A stretch of 64,000 nucleotides of DNA from Caballeronia sp. SBC1 (GCF_011493005.1 NZ_CP049157.1:124001-188000), one strand, 5' to 3'; counted from the stretch's first letter, positions 46,582-56,603 are shown. Notes: generated by a model from the sequence alone, not told the origin. Program-made: numbers and translations.

Positions 46582-47610
46582 ATGAAAGCAATGATGCGAG
46601 CGGCAACAGTCGCGGCGTGCGTAGCACTGGCAATGCCTGCTATGGCCGCATCCCCGCAGGCGCTGCCAGGCGCGGGCAAGACGATTCACTATGCGCAGAC
46701 CGACAGCCTGGGCGCGAATTACGTCGCGGTGCAGATTGTGAAGAAGGCGCTCACGTCGCTGGGCTACGAGGTAAATTTGAGCACGATGGGAACGGTGCTG
46801 TTCTTTCAGGCGGTCGCGCAAGGCGACGTCGACATGGAGACCGACGTCAATTTTCCGCAGAGCGAGCCTGATTTCCGCGTGGTCCAGAGCCAGGCGGAAA
46901 TGGTCGGCGCCGGTGAGATCATTGGCGGTGGTATCAATGGCTATCTGATCGACAAGAAAACCGCGTTGGCGCACAACATCACCAGTCTCGAACAGATGAA
47001 GGACCCGAAGATCGCGGGGCTGTTCGGGGACGATAACAAAGCACAACTGATCAGTTGCGATCCCGGCTGGAGTTGCGGTGACGTCGTCAACTATCAGTTG
47101 GACAAATTCGGACTCCGTCAAACAGTGCATCCCGTGAGTGGCAAATACGAGGCACTGATGGCGGACGTCGTGACTCGCGTCAAGGAAGGCAAGCCTGCGT
47201 TCTTTTACGCGTGGAGTCCGTCATGGACGACCAACGTGCTGGTTCCGGGCAAAGACGTCGTGTGGCTGCCAACGCCCGCCGACGCATTGCCGCCGAACGT
47301 GCCGAACCGGGGCTCAGCGCTCGTGAATGGTGTTGAAGGGTGTGCGGGCGGCGCCAATCCGTGCCGCATGGCCATGGCATCCTGGAATTACGGTGCGGTC
47401 GCGAACAAGCAATTTATCGCGGCCAATCCGGTCGTCAAGAAACTCGTCGAGCAGATCCGTTTTCCATCGGCGACATGGTCAGCCTGGGAACTTGCAATCA
47501 GCAAGGGCAACGGCGCTACGACGGTCGTTTCGACACTGGCGGATCAGTGGTTAGCCGCGAACAAAACGCAGTTCGACGGCTGGCTTGATACGGCCCGTAG
47601 TGCGCACTGA
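46582..47610 (+). CDS. Second betaine-type ABC substrate-binding protein (ProX-like), orphan
   Basis: The 342-residue periplasmic protein has a signal peptide ending near PAMAAS and is highly similar along its length to the protein at 33391-34437. Shared blocks include CDPGWSCGDVV, FFYAWSPSW and LPTPADALPPNVPN, and the paired cysteines are conserved. No permease or ATPase lies beside it, so it probably shares the importer at 34543-36667, perhaps with another specificity or expression pattern. Local duplication is the simplest origin. Confidence 0.9.
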   Translation: MKAMMRAATVAACVALAMPAMAASPQALPGAGKTIHYAQTDSLGANYVAVQIVKKALTSLGYEVNLSTMGTVLFFQAVAQGDVDMETDVNFPQSEPDFRVVQSQAEMVGAGEIIGGGINGYLIDKKTALAHNITSLEQMKDPKIAGLFGDDNKAQLISCDPGWSCGDVVNYQLDKFGLRQTVHPVSGKYEALMADVVTRVKEGKPAFFYAWSPSWTTNVLVPGKDVVWLPTPADALPPNVPNRGSALVNGVEGCAGGANPCRMAMASWNYGAVANKQFIAANPVVKKLVEQIRFPSATWSAWELAISKGNGATTVVSTLADQWLAANKTQFDGWLDTARSAH

Positions 47611-47850
47611 AGCGCGCTGAAGGAGTGGCGGCCATCGTGCAGGACGGTGGTCGCGATGCGGCCGAGCCGTTCCCGCATCTTTCTGTCGAACGGCTTTTGC
47701 GACCTTCAATTGCAGACGTCCATGCTTCGCGGTCGAACGACGCGAAGCTCGTGTGAACCGTTCAGGCGGTATCGATTCGCGCGAGGTTTGCGCTTGCAGT
47801 CCACTTGGCTGCCGTTGCGATTCTTTGAGTAATTTTACTTAACCGCTCAT

Positions 47851-48270
47851 TCAAGCCGTTTCCCCACAAAGCGCTCGCTGGTCCGCTGATTCAATTCCAG
47901 TACCCGCACCACGTAACAACCCGCTGCTTCCCTGCAATGAACAACGGGCGCGCGACCGCTTGAGATACATGCTCGGTGTCATGCCGCAGAAGCGTTTGAA
48001 ATGCCGTGCAAAATGGCTCTGGTCGAAGAACCCGACTTCAGCCGCAACCACCGATCCCGGCACGCCCGCCAGCAACAACGCTTGCGCACGCTCAATCCGC
48101 AGCCCGCATAAATACCGGTACGGTGAAGAACCAAATTGCTGCCGGAACGCAGTCGCGAATCGCGACACGCTAAGCGCCGACAACTCGGCAAGTTGCGCAA
48201 GCGTCACGGGTTCATCGAAGTGCGCCTCAATGAACGCCCGCGCTTCGGTCAGCGGCATGGCTTGTTTCAT
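47851..48270 (-). CDS. AraC-family regulator, DNA-binding domain only
   Basis: At 139 residues this is little more than the AraC HTH_18 domain: two helix-turn-helix units (TLAQLAELSALSVSRFATAF and VVAAEVGFFDQSHFARHFKRF) and the GMTPSMYLK end. No effector-binding domain is present. Its start overlaps the stop of the FAD oxidoreductase gene by four bases (ATGA), so it is the last gene of the long catabolic operon and is probably an autogenous activator. Confidence 0.9.
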   Translation of the reverse strand: MKQAMPLTEARAFIEAHFDEPVTLAQLAELSALSVSRFATAFRQQFGSSPYRYLCGLRIERAQALLLAGVPGSVVAAEVGFFDQSHFARHFKRFCGMTPSMYLKRSRARCSLQGSSGLLRGAGTGIESADQRALCGETA

Positions 48271-49469
48271 GAGACCGCCGTCACGGGTTGAGCTTGCGAT
48301 GAAGAGGCGAACGCCGCGAACCGGCTGACCGAAAACGGATCAAGCGGAATTGGTGTACTACCAGTATCGATCAGCTCGGCAAGCGTCTCGCCCACGCCGG
48401 GGCCAATCTGGAACCCCGAGCCGCTGAAGCCGAACGCATAAAACAGACCGTCGGTTGTCGAGCTGCGACCGATCACCGGCTCCCCGTCGGGCAGGTAGCC
48501 CTCCACACCGCTCCAGACGCGGATCACGTGCAGCGGAGCCATCGCGGGGACCAGGCGGCGCAGTTGCGCGATCTGACGCACGGTGTTGATCGGCAGCACG
48601 GAGGCGCGTCGCGTGAGGGCATCGGCGGGACCGGGCGGGCCGCCACCTATGATGATGTTGCCGCGTGGAATCTGGCGGAAGTAGATGCCCTCCTGCTTGA
48701 TCGATGTGAACACACCTATCGACGACTTGAAGACATACGGTACGGGTTCAGTGACGGACATTTGCGGTCCGCTTGCGCGCAGCGGCACCGGCTCGCCAAA
48801 CTGCTCAGTGAGCCGGCTGGCCCACGCGCCCGCGCAAATGACGAGCTGCGCGGCCCGATACACTACGCCTGCCGCAGTCTCGACGCGAAAACCATCGCCG
48901 TCCTTCTCCACATGCGCGATCTCCGTGTTCTCCACCACCTGCGCGCCAAGACGCGCCGCCGCGCGGCCGAAGGCCGGCGCGGCGAGGCGCGGGTTCGCAT
49001 GGCCGTCGAGCGGCGAGATGGAAGCGGCCAGCACTTCGCGGCCGAGAAAAGGGAAACGATCGAACATAGCCCGGCCGTGCAGCACTTCCAGATCGAGGCC
49101 ATAGGCGCGGGCATCGGCGGCATAGCGGTCGAAGGTATCCGCATCGTGCGCGTGATAACAGACCCGCGTGTGGCTCGACGGCAGGAATTCGATGTCCTCG
49201 CCCAGCAGTTCCTTCGAACGCTGCCACGTGTTGAGCGCGCGGTTCGCCATCGCGAGTTGCGGCAGCGCACGGCCTTGCCTGCGGATACCGCCGAAGTTGA
49301 CCCCGCTCGCTTGCTGGCCGGTCAGGCCGCGCTCGAGCAGGATCACGGAACAAGCGGGGTTGCGGCGGCGCAGGAAGAACGCAGTGGTCGTGCCCATGAT
49401 GCCGCCGCCGATCACGATCACATCGGCTCGGCGATCGCCTCGATGATCGGCTTGTTGTGACATGGTCAT
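48267..49469 (-). CDS. FAD-dependent amino-acid oxidoreductase, HcnC/OoxB-like subunit
   Basis: The 400-residue DAO-fold flavoprotein has the dinucleotide motif VIVIGGGIMGTTTAFFLRRR, GVNFGGIRRQGRALPQLAMAN and a C-terminal GLFYAFGFSGSGFQIGPGVGE. In HcnABC, opine oxidase and hydroxyproline dehydrogenases this subunit removes electrons from the amino substrate. It overlaps the HcnB-like gene by four bases and the AraC gene by four. The ATG at 49469 is favoured; the open frame upstream (to 49769) does not look like protein. Confidence 0.9.
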   Translation of the reverse strand: MTMSQQADHRGDRRADVIVIGGGIMGTTTAFFLRRRNPACSVILLERGLTGQQASGVNFGGIRRQGRALPQLAMANRALNTWQRSKELLGEDIEFLPSSHTRVCYHAHDADTFDRYAADARAYGLDLEVLHGRAMFDRFPFLGREVLAASISPLDGHANPRLAAPAFGRAAARLGAQVVENTEIAHVEKDGDGFRVETAAGVVYRAAQLVICAGAWASRLTEQFGEPVPLRASGPQMSVTEPVPYVFKSSIGVFTSIKQEGIYFRQIPRGNIIIGGGPPGPADALTRRASVLPINTVRQIAQLRRLVPAMAPLHVIRVWSGVEGYLPDGEPVIGRSSTTDGLFYAFGFSGSGFQIGPGVGETLAELIDTGSTPIPLDPFSVSRFAAFASSSQAQPVTAVS

Positions 49470-50842
49470 TCGATTGCCCCCTCTTCCTCGACCAACGCCA
49501 CCGGCAACGGCTTCACGGGTGCCTGCCCACGCAGCCGTCCAACGGAAGCCAGCGGCACGGATGCCGCCGCCGCGATCACTTCCGCCCCGGCGTGAGCGCA
49601 AAAGCGTCCCTGGCACCGGCCCATGCCCACGCGTGAAAACGCCTTGGCGCGATTCGCTTCCTTCGCACCGGTTTCGCGTACCACACGGCGTAGTTCGCCT
49701 GCGGTAATGGCTTCGCAACGGCACACAATAGTCTCGTCCGGCAGCATGCCCGCGAATCGGGCCGGCCATGGAAACGCCTCACGCAGGCCGGCCGCGAAGC
49801 GGCTGAAGACCCGCAGTTGTTCGCGCAAGGCAGCTTGGCCTTCGACCTTCAAACCGCTGTCTTGCATTGCGGCTAGTGCGGCCAGGCGGCCTGATCTTTC
49901 GGCGGCATCGGCACCACGGATACGCGCACCGTCGCCCGCCAGATAGGTCCCTTTGACACTGCTGCGGCCGTCTTCATCGCTGGCGGGGAGCCATTGCTGC
50001 GCGGCTTCATCGAAGGAAAATTCGCAGCCGGCGAGATCGGCGAGTTGCGTCTCCGGACGCAAGTGGTAACCCAGCGCGACTGCATCGCAAGCCACCTTGA
50101 AGGGCACGCCGCTTTGCAGCGCGACTTCAACATGGCTCACGCCGTGCTCAGGCGAACCGCTTATTTCCAGCGGCCGCACGCCGCGATACACCCTCACGCG
50201 CGCTTTCCTTAGCACTCCCATCAAAGCGATGCCTTTTCTAAGCGCAGCGGGAATGGCGAGCAGCTTCGGCAACGCGCGGAGTCGTTGCAAAAGCGTGGAG
50301 GTATCGAAGACGGCGGACACCACCGCACCCGCTTTCACATACTGCGCAGCAACAAGATAAAGCAGTGGCCCGGTGCCCATCAGCACGACTCGCGAACCGA
50401 TCGAGCACCCCTGCGACTTCAGCGCGACTTGCGCGCCGCCCAGACTATAAGTGCCGGCGTAATGCCAGCCTTTGACCGGCATCAGCCGGTCCGTTGCGCC
50501 GCTGCAAATGATCAGCGCATCGAATTCGAGTGTACGGTAGGACGTTCCACTGACAAGATGCACGGCGTTCGCCGAAATGTTCCAGACCAGCGTTTCAGGC
50601 AAGTAGTCGATACGGCTCTTGAGCGCGTCGAAGCTTTGATGCAGCGCCGCCGCACGCGGGCTCTCGGTGCCATAGAGCGTGTCGTAAGAGCGCGTGAAAC
50701 CTTCCGGCTGCCGTCGATAAATCTGCCCGCCGTCTCGCCGCCCTTCATCTATTACCGTAGGCCGCAGACCCGCTTCCACCAGCGCCTCAGCCGCCCGCAC
50801 GCCCGCCGGCCCCGTGCCGATCACGATTACCCGCGCGGCCAT
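49466..50842 (-). CDS. NAD/FAD-binding oxidoreductase with BFD-like [2Fe-2S] domain, HcnB/OoxA-like subunit
   Basis: This 458-residue protein has an N-terminal FAD motif (VIVIGTGPAGVRAAEALVEAG), a central second dinucleotide fold (VVLMGTGPLLYLVAAQYVKAG) and a C-terminal BFD-like cluster domain with Cys in VCRCEAITAGELRR and GMGRCQGRFC. It is the electron-transfer subunit of a heteromeric dehydrogenase. It overlaps the small ferredoxin-like gene by 16 bases and the FAD subunit by four. Confidence 0.92.
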   Translation of the reverse strand: MAARVIVIGTGPAGVRAAEALVEAGLRPTVIDEGRRDGGQIYRRQPEGFTRSYDTLYGTESPRAAALHQSFDALKSRIDYLPETLVWNISANAVHLVSGTSYRTLEFDALIICSGATDRLMPVKGWHYAGTYSLGGAQVALKSQGCSIGSRVVLMGTGPLLYLVAAQYVKAGAVVSAVFDTSTLLQRLRALPKLLAIPAALRKGIALMGVLRKARVRVYRGVRPLEISGSPEHGVSHVEVALQSGVPFKVACDAVALGYHLRPETQLADLAGCEFSFDEAAQQWLPASDEDGRSSVKGTYLAGDGARIRGADAAERSGRLAALAAMQDSGLKVEGQAALREQLRVFSRFAAGLREAFPWPARFAGMLPDETIVCRCEAITAGELRRVVRETGAKEANRAKAFSRVGMGRCQGRFCAHAGAEVIAAAASVPLASVGRLRGQAPVKPLPVALVEEEGAIE

Positions 50843-51141
50843 ACGCCCTCCCCGGCTGTAGCCAGTTGCGTGACAATCGACATGCCCGCTACCGCTGGCG
50901 TCGTACACGCACGCAGCCGCTCGCCATCAGCGGTCCAGACCCAGCAATCCTGGCATGCGCCCATCAGGCAGAAACCCGCGCGCCTGCCATCGCCGAATTC
51001 GGAGTCCCGCAAGGTCCTCATGCCAGTCAGCAACGCGACCATCAGCGTGTCGCCAACGGCTGCCTGCCGCGTCACGCCATCGACGGTTATTGCAAACGTC
51101 TTGCGCTCCGTTTCCGCCAGCCGCACGAACCGTCCGCTCAT
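50827..51141 (-). CDS. Small [2Fe-2S] ferredoxin-like subunit, HcnA-like
   Basis: The 104-residue protein has the Fer2-type cysteines GFCLMGACQDCWV plus a later Cys in RLRACTTPAV. It is the smallest subunit of HcnABC/opine-oxidase-like dehydrogenases and passes electrons from the flavins. Gene order (2Fe-2S, then NAD/FAD, then DAO-type FAD) is the same as hcnABC. It overlaps the ABC ATPase by four bases. Confidence 0.92.
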   Translation of the reverse strand: MSGRFVRLAETERKTFAITVDGVTRQAAVGDTLMVALLTGMRTLRDSEFGDGRRAGFCLMGACQDCWVWTADGERLRACTTPAVAGMSIVTQLATAGEGVWPRG

Positions 51142-52988
51142 GCTTCAACCGCCTCTATGGTCTGCAGCCGGCTGAGTTCGGCCGTTGAATGGTGGCAAAG
51201 AATTTCCGCGCCCGAAGGCAGTTTCTTCACAGCCGGCGGCGTGGCGTTGCATTTACCGTCTATACGAACCGGACAACGCGCCCTGAAGCTGCACAGCTCG
51301 GCTATGTCAGCGCTCTCGCCCATCTGCGGCAACGCGGCGCTGCCAATCAGGCGGCGTGCGTCGAGCCAGCCGGGTTTCAGCGCGGGCACGGAGTCGACCA
51401 GCAAACCCGTGTACGGGTGATACGGCGGCGCCGCGAGCACTTCGCGCTCACCCGCCTCCACGCGATGTCCCGCGTACAGCACGATCACTTCGTCGCAGAT
51501 CGAACGCACCGTTGAAATGTCGTGGCTGATGAACATGTACGACACACCCAGCTCACGCCGCAATTCTGCAAGCAGGTCAAGAATCGCCGCACCGACCACG
51601 GTGTCCAGCGCGGACGTCACTTCGTCGCAGAGGATCAGCGCGGGATCGGCCGCGAGCGCACGCGCCAGGTTGACACGCTGCTTCTGGCCGCCCGACAAAC
51701 CGCCCGGCGCGCGCTCTGCAATCGATGCCGGCAGTTTGACGAGATCGAGTAATTCCAGCGTCCGCTTGCGCGCCGCCGCCCCACGCAGATGATGATAAAA
51801 AGCGAGCGGCCTGCTGAGGATATCGGCAATGGTATGGCTCGGGTTCAACGCCGTATCGGCGTTCTGGAACACAATCTGGATCTGCCGGTATTGCTCAGGA
51901 GTACGTTTCGATAGTTGAGCCGGCAGCGGCTTGCCATCGAAGAAAACCTCACCGCGCGCCCGGTCGACCAGACCCGCCACCACACGCGCCAGCGTCGTCT
52001 TGCCCGAGCCTGATTCGCCGATCACCCCCAGCGTGCTGCCGCGTGGAATCAAGAGACTGATGTCGTCGAGCACCCGCACGGCCGGCGCACCGTAACGATC
52101 GATGCGGCCATACCCCGCCGCCAGCCCGCGGATTTCGAGCAAGGGCGGCGCGAGTTTCTGCGCCGCCGTCTGCACGGACAACACTGGTTCCGGCCGTCGC
52201 GTGGCAGCCAGCAACTGCTGCGTGTACGCGTCGACGGGCGCATCGAGCACTTGCGCGACCAGACCGTCCTCTTTCACCAAGCCGCCGTTCAGCACGACGA
52301 TCCGGTCCGCCATTTGCGCCACCACCGCGAGATCATGCGACACGTAAATCGCCGTGGTACCCAACTCACGAATCACCTTCTTGAACGCCGCAAGCACTTC
52401 AATTTGCGTGGTCACATCGAGCGCCGTTGTCGGCTCGTCGAACACCACCACCGCCGGATCGGTGATCAGCGCCATGGCCGCCATCAGACGCTGCAACTGT
52501 CCACCCGAGACCTGGTGCGGGTAACGCTCGCCGATCGTTTCCGGCTCCGGCAACGCAAGCGCACGAAACAACTCGATCGCTTTGCGACGTGCCGCATCTT
52601 TCGTCATCAGGTGATGCAGCAGCGCAGGTTCCGTCACCTGATCAATGATCGTGCGCGCCGGATTGAACCCGGAAGATGCACTCTGCGCTACATAAGCCAC
52701 GGTCCGGGCACGCAGCGCCCGCCGGCCCTGCTGAGTGAGTTCAAGCACTTCCGTCTCGCCGATCCGCACCGACCCGCCGCTGATGGAACACCCTTGCCGC
52801 GCATATCCCAGCAGCGCCAGCGCGATGGTCGTCTTGCCCGAACCCGACTCGCCGATCAACGCCAGCACTTCGCCTTTCTTCACCGAAAAGTCGACGCCCT
52901 TGACGATCTCGGTCACCGGATCGGGGGCGGCGCCTGCCACCACTCGCAGGCCCTTCACTTGAATCATGTCGATTGTGTGGGCAGTCAT
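51138..52988 (-). CDS. Oligopeptide-type ABC transporter, two fused ATPase domains
   Basis: The 616-residue protein is a tandem DppD-DppF-like ATPase. The first domain has Walker A GESGSGKTT, signature VSGGQLQRLMAAMAL and Walker B VVFDEPTTALD. The second has GESGSGKTT, LSGGQKQRVNLARALA and ALILCDEVTSALD. A C-terminal oligo_HPY-like segment (GLLVDSVPALKPGWL then CSFRARCP...CNATPP) is present. It energises import by the two permeases upstream in the same operon; all junctions overlap by four bases. Confidence 0.93.
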   Translation of the reverse strand: MTAHTIDMIQVKGLRVVAGAAPDPVTEIVKGVDFSVKKGEVLALIGESGSGKTTIALALLGYARQGCSISGGSVRIGETEVLELTQQGRRALRARTVAYVAQSASSGFNPARTIIDQVTEPALLHHLMTKDAARRKAIELFRALALPEPETIGERYPHQVSGGQLQRLMAAMALITDPAVVVFDEPTTALDVTTQIEVLAAFKKVIRELGTTAIYVSHDLAVVAQMADRIVVLNGGLVKEDGLVAQVLDAPVDAYTQQLLAATRRPEPVLSVQTAAQKLAPPLLEIRGLAAGYGRIDRYGAPAVRVLDDISLLIPRGSTLGVIGESGSGKTTLARVVAGLVDRARGEVFFDGKPLPAQLSKRTPEQYRQIQIVFQNADTALNPSHTIADILSRPLAFYHHLRGAAARKRTLELLDLVKLPASIAERAPGGLSGGQKQRVNLARALAADPALILCDEVTSALDTVVGAAILDLLAELRRELGVSYMFISHDISTVRSICDEVIVLYAGHRVEAGEREVLAAPPYHPYTGLLVDSVPALKPGWLDARRLIGSAALPQMGESADIAELCSFRARCPVRIDGKCNATPPAVKKLPSGAEILCHHSTAELSRLQTIEAVEA

Positions 52989-53941
52989 TGCGCAGCTCCT
53001 TGCCCGCGGCCGCCACGGCGGCGCAAGTTATCGATCAGCAGATTCACGCCGATAGTCAGCGTCGCGATCGCGATAGCCGGCATCATGACGGCGGGCGCCC
53101 CTTCAGACAGTCCGCCGATGTTCTCGCGCACGAGCGAGCCCCAGTCGGCATTGGGCGGCTGCACACCGAGGCCCAGAAAGCTCAGGCCGCTAAGCAGCAA
53201 CACGATGAACACGAAGCGCAGGCCGAAGTCAGCGAGCATCGGATGGATCATGTTGGGCAGCACTTCCACGCGCGCGATGTAGAACAGCCGTTCGCCGCGA
53301 GCCCGCGCGACCTGCACGTATTCGAGCGTCATCAGGTTGACCGCGAGCGAGCGCGAGATGCGGAACGCACCGGGAATGTAGGCGAGCGCGGCGACACCCA
53401 TCAGCATGGGGATGGACGAGCCAAACGCAGCGATCACGACCAGCGCAAGCACCTTGCTTGGAATGGAGATCAACGCGTCGAACAGGCGGCTCAGGATTTC
53501 ATCGACCCAGCGGCCGGACACAGCGGCGACCAGGCCGAAGAACGTGCCGATCAGGCTCGCCATCAACGCCGCGGCCAATGCCAGCCCGACCGTATAGCGG
53601 GTGCCGTAGAGAATCCGGCTGAGCATGTCGCGGCCGAGATAGTCCGTGCCCAGCAGGAACGCATGGCTCGACCCGGCGAATACATCCACGGACGAAAGCG
53701 CACCGCTTTTATACGGCGCAATCCACGGGCCGATGACCGCGATTGTCAGCCAGAATACGACCAGCACGAGGCCGATCAGGCCAAGCACGGAGAAGCGCCG
53801 GTGCAGCCGCTTCAGCACGCCCGGTTTTGGCCCTGCGAGCTCAGGCTCCGGGACGGCGAGGTCATTGACGATTTCATCGAGGCCCATGTCGTAGAGCTCA
53901 GTACCGGGATGGTGAATGGAGGAGTTGGCGGGTCGGTTCAT
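52985..53941 (-). CDS. Oligopeptide-type ABC transporter permease (DppC-like)
   Basis: The 318-residue permease has the DppC N-terminal amphipathic stretch, LLGTDYLGRDMLSRILYGTRYT after the first helix, and the EAA loop EYVQVARARGERLFYIARVEVLPN. It overlaps both neighbours by four bases and works with the DppB-like permease and the fused ATPase. Confidence 0.93.
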   Translation of the reverse strand: MNRPANSSIHHPGTELYDMGLDEIVNDLAVPEPELAGPKPGVLKRLHRRFSVLGLIGLVLVVFWLTIAVIGPWIAPYKSGALSSVDVFAGSSHAFLLGTDYLGRDMLSRILYGTRYTVGLALAAALMASLIGTFFGLVAAVSGRWVDEILSRLFDALISIPSKVLALVVIAAFGSSIPMLMGVAALAYIPGAFRISRSLAVNLMTLEYVQVARARGERLFYIARVEVLPNMIHPMLADFGLRFVFIVLLLSGLSFLGLGVQPPNADWGSLVRENIGGLSEGAPAVMMPAIAIATLTIGVNLLIDNLRRRGGRGQGAAQ

Positions 53942-54894
53942 CGTTGACGCAGCCTCGGGTTGGATAGGATTTGAGCCAGATCGGCAATCAGCACAAGCAG
54001 CAGGTAAGCCGCGCAGAACACCATGACGCAGCCCTGCACGAGCGGCATGTCGCGGTTCGTGACGGCGTCGACCATGAGGCTGGCGAGGCCCGGATAATTG
54101 AAGATCGATTCAACAATCACCACGCCGCCGAACAAATACGACAAGCTCAGCGCCACCGCATTCGCGATCGGGCCAATGGTGTTCGGCAGCACGTGGCGCA
54201 AGACCACGCGCATGGGTGAAGCGCCTTTCAGGATCGCCATCTCTACATACGATGCATTGAGCTGATCGAGCACGGCGGCGCGGGTCATGCGCGCCATCTG
54301 GGCAACGAGGACGCAGCACAGCGTCATGACGGGCATGGCGTAGATCCGCAACAATCCGCCGAACGACGACACCTCGGACAAGTACGACAACGCGGGCAGC
54401 CAACGCAGCTTGACGGCGAACACCAGCACGGCGATGGTCGCAATCAGGAACTCCGGCACGGCGACGGTAGATAACGTCAGCACGTTGAGCACGCGGTCGA
54501 GCAGCGAGCCGCGAAACATGGCCGACGAGATACCGATGAAAAGCGCGACCGGAACGGACACCAGCGCCGTCAATCCGGCCAGCACGAGGGAGTTCGGCAA
54601 GCGCGTGGCAATCAACTGACTGACCGGCAAGCTATTAGACAGCGATGTGCCGAAGTTACCGGTGACGACCAGGTAGAGCCACTCCAAGTAGCGCTGCAAG
54701 GCCGGCTGGTCGAGCCCGAACTGGTGCCGTAACGCTGTCACCGCTTCGGGTGTGGCTGCCTGCCCGAGCGCCTGCTGCGCGGCGTCGCCGGGGAGCAGCC
54801 CCGTGATGCCAAACACCACTGCCGACACAATCAGCAGCGTGAGCAGTGCGAGGCCCAGGCGAGCAGCGATAAGTCGTGACGCGTGTGCTTTCAT
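53938..54894 (-). CDS. Oligopeptide-type ABC transporter permease (DppB-like)
   Basis: The 318-residue permease has six helices, an N-terminal RLGLALLTLLIVSAVVFGITGLLPGDAA block and the EAA loop SYVEMAILKGASPMRVVLRHVLPN. The ATG at 54894 is preceded by ggaggcgg. It belongs to the peptide/opine uptake class together with the binding protein just upstream. Confidence 0.93.
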   Translation of the reverse strand: MKAHASRLIAARLGLALLTLLIVSAVVFGITGLLPGDAAQQALGQAATPEAVTALRHQFGLDQPALQRYLEWLYLVVTGNFGTSLSNSLPVSQLIATRLPNSLVLAGLTALVSVPVALFIGISSAMFRGSLLDRVLNVLTLSTVAVPEFLIATIAVLVFAVKLRWLPALSYLSEVSSFGGLLRIYAMPVMTLCCVLVAQMARMTRAAVLDQLNASYVEMAILKGASPMRVVLRHVLPNTIGPIANAVALSLSYLFGGVVIVESIFNYPGLASLMVDAVTNRDMPLVQGCVMVFCAAYLLLVLIADLAQILSNPRLRQR

Positions 54895-54977
54895 AATCCG
54901 CCTCCGGGGTTGAAACGGCACGCCGCGCGCGGGCGGCGTGCTTTGCTACCTGATCTACAGGGCCACTGGGACCCGCT

Positions 54978-56603
54978 TCAGCTTTCCAGCCAGACGTGCT
55001 CTGCGAACATGAAGCCCATCAGGCCGGCCAGCGGGATCGAACCCAGGCCCTTGAGCTTGGTCGTGTGACCGTCAATCGAGCTCTGGAACATCGGAATGCC
55101 AATACCACCGGTGTCATGCACCAGCACCTGCATGTCGCCGTAGATCTGCTTGCGCTTGGCGTCGTCCGGTTCGCCGCGCGCCGCTAACAGCATCTGGTCG
55201 AACTTCGGGCTCTTCCAGTTCGCTTCGTTCCACGGCGCGTCCGACTTGAAGAACTGCGTGAACAGCACGTCGGCGCTTGGGCGGGCATTTACATTGCCGA
55301 AGCCCAGCGGATGTTTCATCCAGTGGTTCGACCAGTAGCCGTCGGCCGGCACACGCGTGACCTGCAGGTTCAGGCCCGCAGCGGGCGCGGCCTGCTGCAG
55401 CAACACCGCCATTTCAACCGAGCCGTCAGCCGCGGGCGATGCAAAAATCTGCACGGGCGTGTTGCCCACTTTCGCCTTCTGGAAGTGGAACTTGGCCTTC
55501 TCCGGATCGAAGGGACGTTGGGGAATACCGGGCATGTAGTACTTGTTGGTCGGATCGATCGGCTGGTCGTTGGCGATCGTGCCGAAACCCTGGAACACGG
55601 CGCGGCGAATCTGCTCGCGGTCCATGAGATAGAACATACCCCGACGAAAATCATCGTTGCCAGTAATCCCGCCTTCGTCGCGAACAATCAGGTCGGTGTA
55701 CTGGCCCGTCTTCGTCTCCAGCACCGTGAAACCCGGCGTGCCCTTGATGCGGCCGGTCGAGCGCGGGCTGATCGCGTTGATCAGTTGCACGTCGCCGGAG
55801 AGCAGCGCATTCACGCGGGCGGATTCGTCGCCAATGCCAATCAGCTCGATCTCGTCCAGGTGCGGCATGCCCGGCTTCCAGTACTTTTCGTTCTTTACGC
55901 CGACGGTGCGCACGCCCGGCGAGAAATCCTTGACCTTGAACGGACCAGTGCCAATAGCCGTCTTGAAGTCGGTCGTGCCGTCCTTGATGATCAGGAAGTG
56001 CGAGTCCGCCAGGATCACCGGCAAGTCGGCATTCGCGCCTTCCAGCGTGATCGTGATCTCGTTCGGGCCCGTGGCTTTCACTTCCTTGAACTGATCGGCA
56101 ATCGTCTTGGCCTTCGATGCCGTCGCCGGATCCTTGTGACGCATCAGCGAATAGACCACGTCGGCGGGCGCGAGCGATTTGCCGTCGTGGAATTGCACGC
56201 CGCTGCGCAGCTTCACGATCCACACGGTTGCATCTTTGGATTCCAGCGATTCCGCCAGCGCCATCTTTGCGCCCAGGTGTGAATCGAATTCGGTCAGGCC
56301 GTTGTAGAACATGTTTGCGCGCACATAGTCCGTGCCGAGCGCGCCCTTTGCCGGGTCGAGCGTATCCGCGGCGGATGCGGACTGGGTTGCCACGCGGATC
56401 TTGCCGCCCTGCTTCGGCTTCTCCTGCGCGAACGCAGCGCCGCTCGCGGTGAGCAACCCTGCCCCGGTGAGGGAGGCCATGCCGGCTGCGGCCAGCGCAC
56501 GCAACACCTCGCGCCGTGACGCGCCCCGGCGCGTCAGGCGCTCGAGTTCGGTCACTTCAGTCCCGGCTGGGGCATCGGCGTGTTGCAGATTTTCTTGTTT
56601 CAT
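54978..56603 (-). CDS. Oligopeptide-type ABC substrate-binding protein, Tat-type signal
   Basis: This 541-residue SBP_bac_5-family protein has an N-terminal twin-arginine-like sequence (SRREVLRALAAAGMASLTGAG) ending near GAAFAQE, suggesting folded export. The solute-binding core has VKLRSGVQFHDGKSLAPADVVYSL and YTDLIVRDEGGI. It supplies the substrate for the Dpp-type permeases. Ligand unknown; the linked oxidases suggest an opine, N-modified amino acid or polyamine conjugate. Confidence 0.92.
   Translation of the reverse strand: MKQENLQHADAPAGTEVTELERLTRRGASRREVLRALAAAGMASLTGAGLLTASGAAFAQEKPKQGGKIRVATQSASAADTLDPAKGALGTDYVRANMFYNGLTEFDSHLGAKMALAESLESKDATVWIVKLRSGVQFHDGKSLAPADVVYSLMRHKDPATASKAKTIADQFKEVKATGPNEITITLEGANADLPVILADSHFLIIKDGTTDFKTAIGTGPFKVKDFSPGVRTVGVKNEKYWKPGMPHLDEIELIGIGDESARVNALLSGDVQLINAISPRSTGRIKGTPGFTVLETKTGQYTDLIVRDEGGITGNDDFRRGMFYLMDREQIRRAVFQGFGTIANDQPIDPTNKYYMPGIPQRPFDPEKAKFHFQKAKVGNTPVQIFASPAADGSVEMAVLLQQAAPAAGLNLQVTRVPADGYWSNHWMKHPLGFGNVNARPSADVLFTQFFKSDAPWNEANWKSPKFDQMLLAARGEPDDAKRKQIYGDMQVLVHDTGGIGIPMFQSSIDGHTTKLKGLGSIPLAGLMGFMFAEHVWLES

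Noticed and set aside
48267..51141. True hydrogen cyanide synthase hcnABC
   Set aside because: Order and domains match, but the genes are fused into an oligopeptide transporter/amine oxidase operon, which fits opine or amino acid catabolism better; sequence alone cannot settle it.
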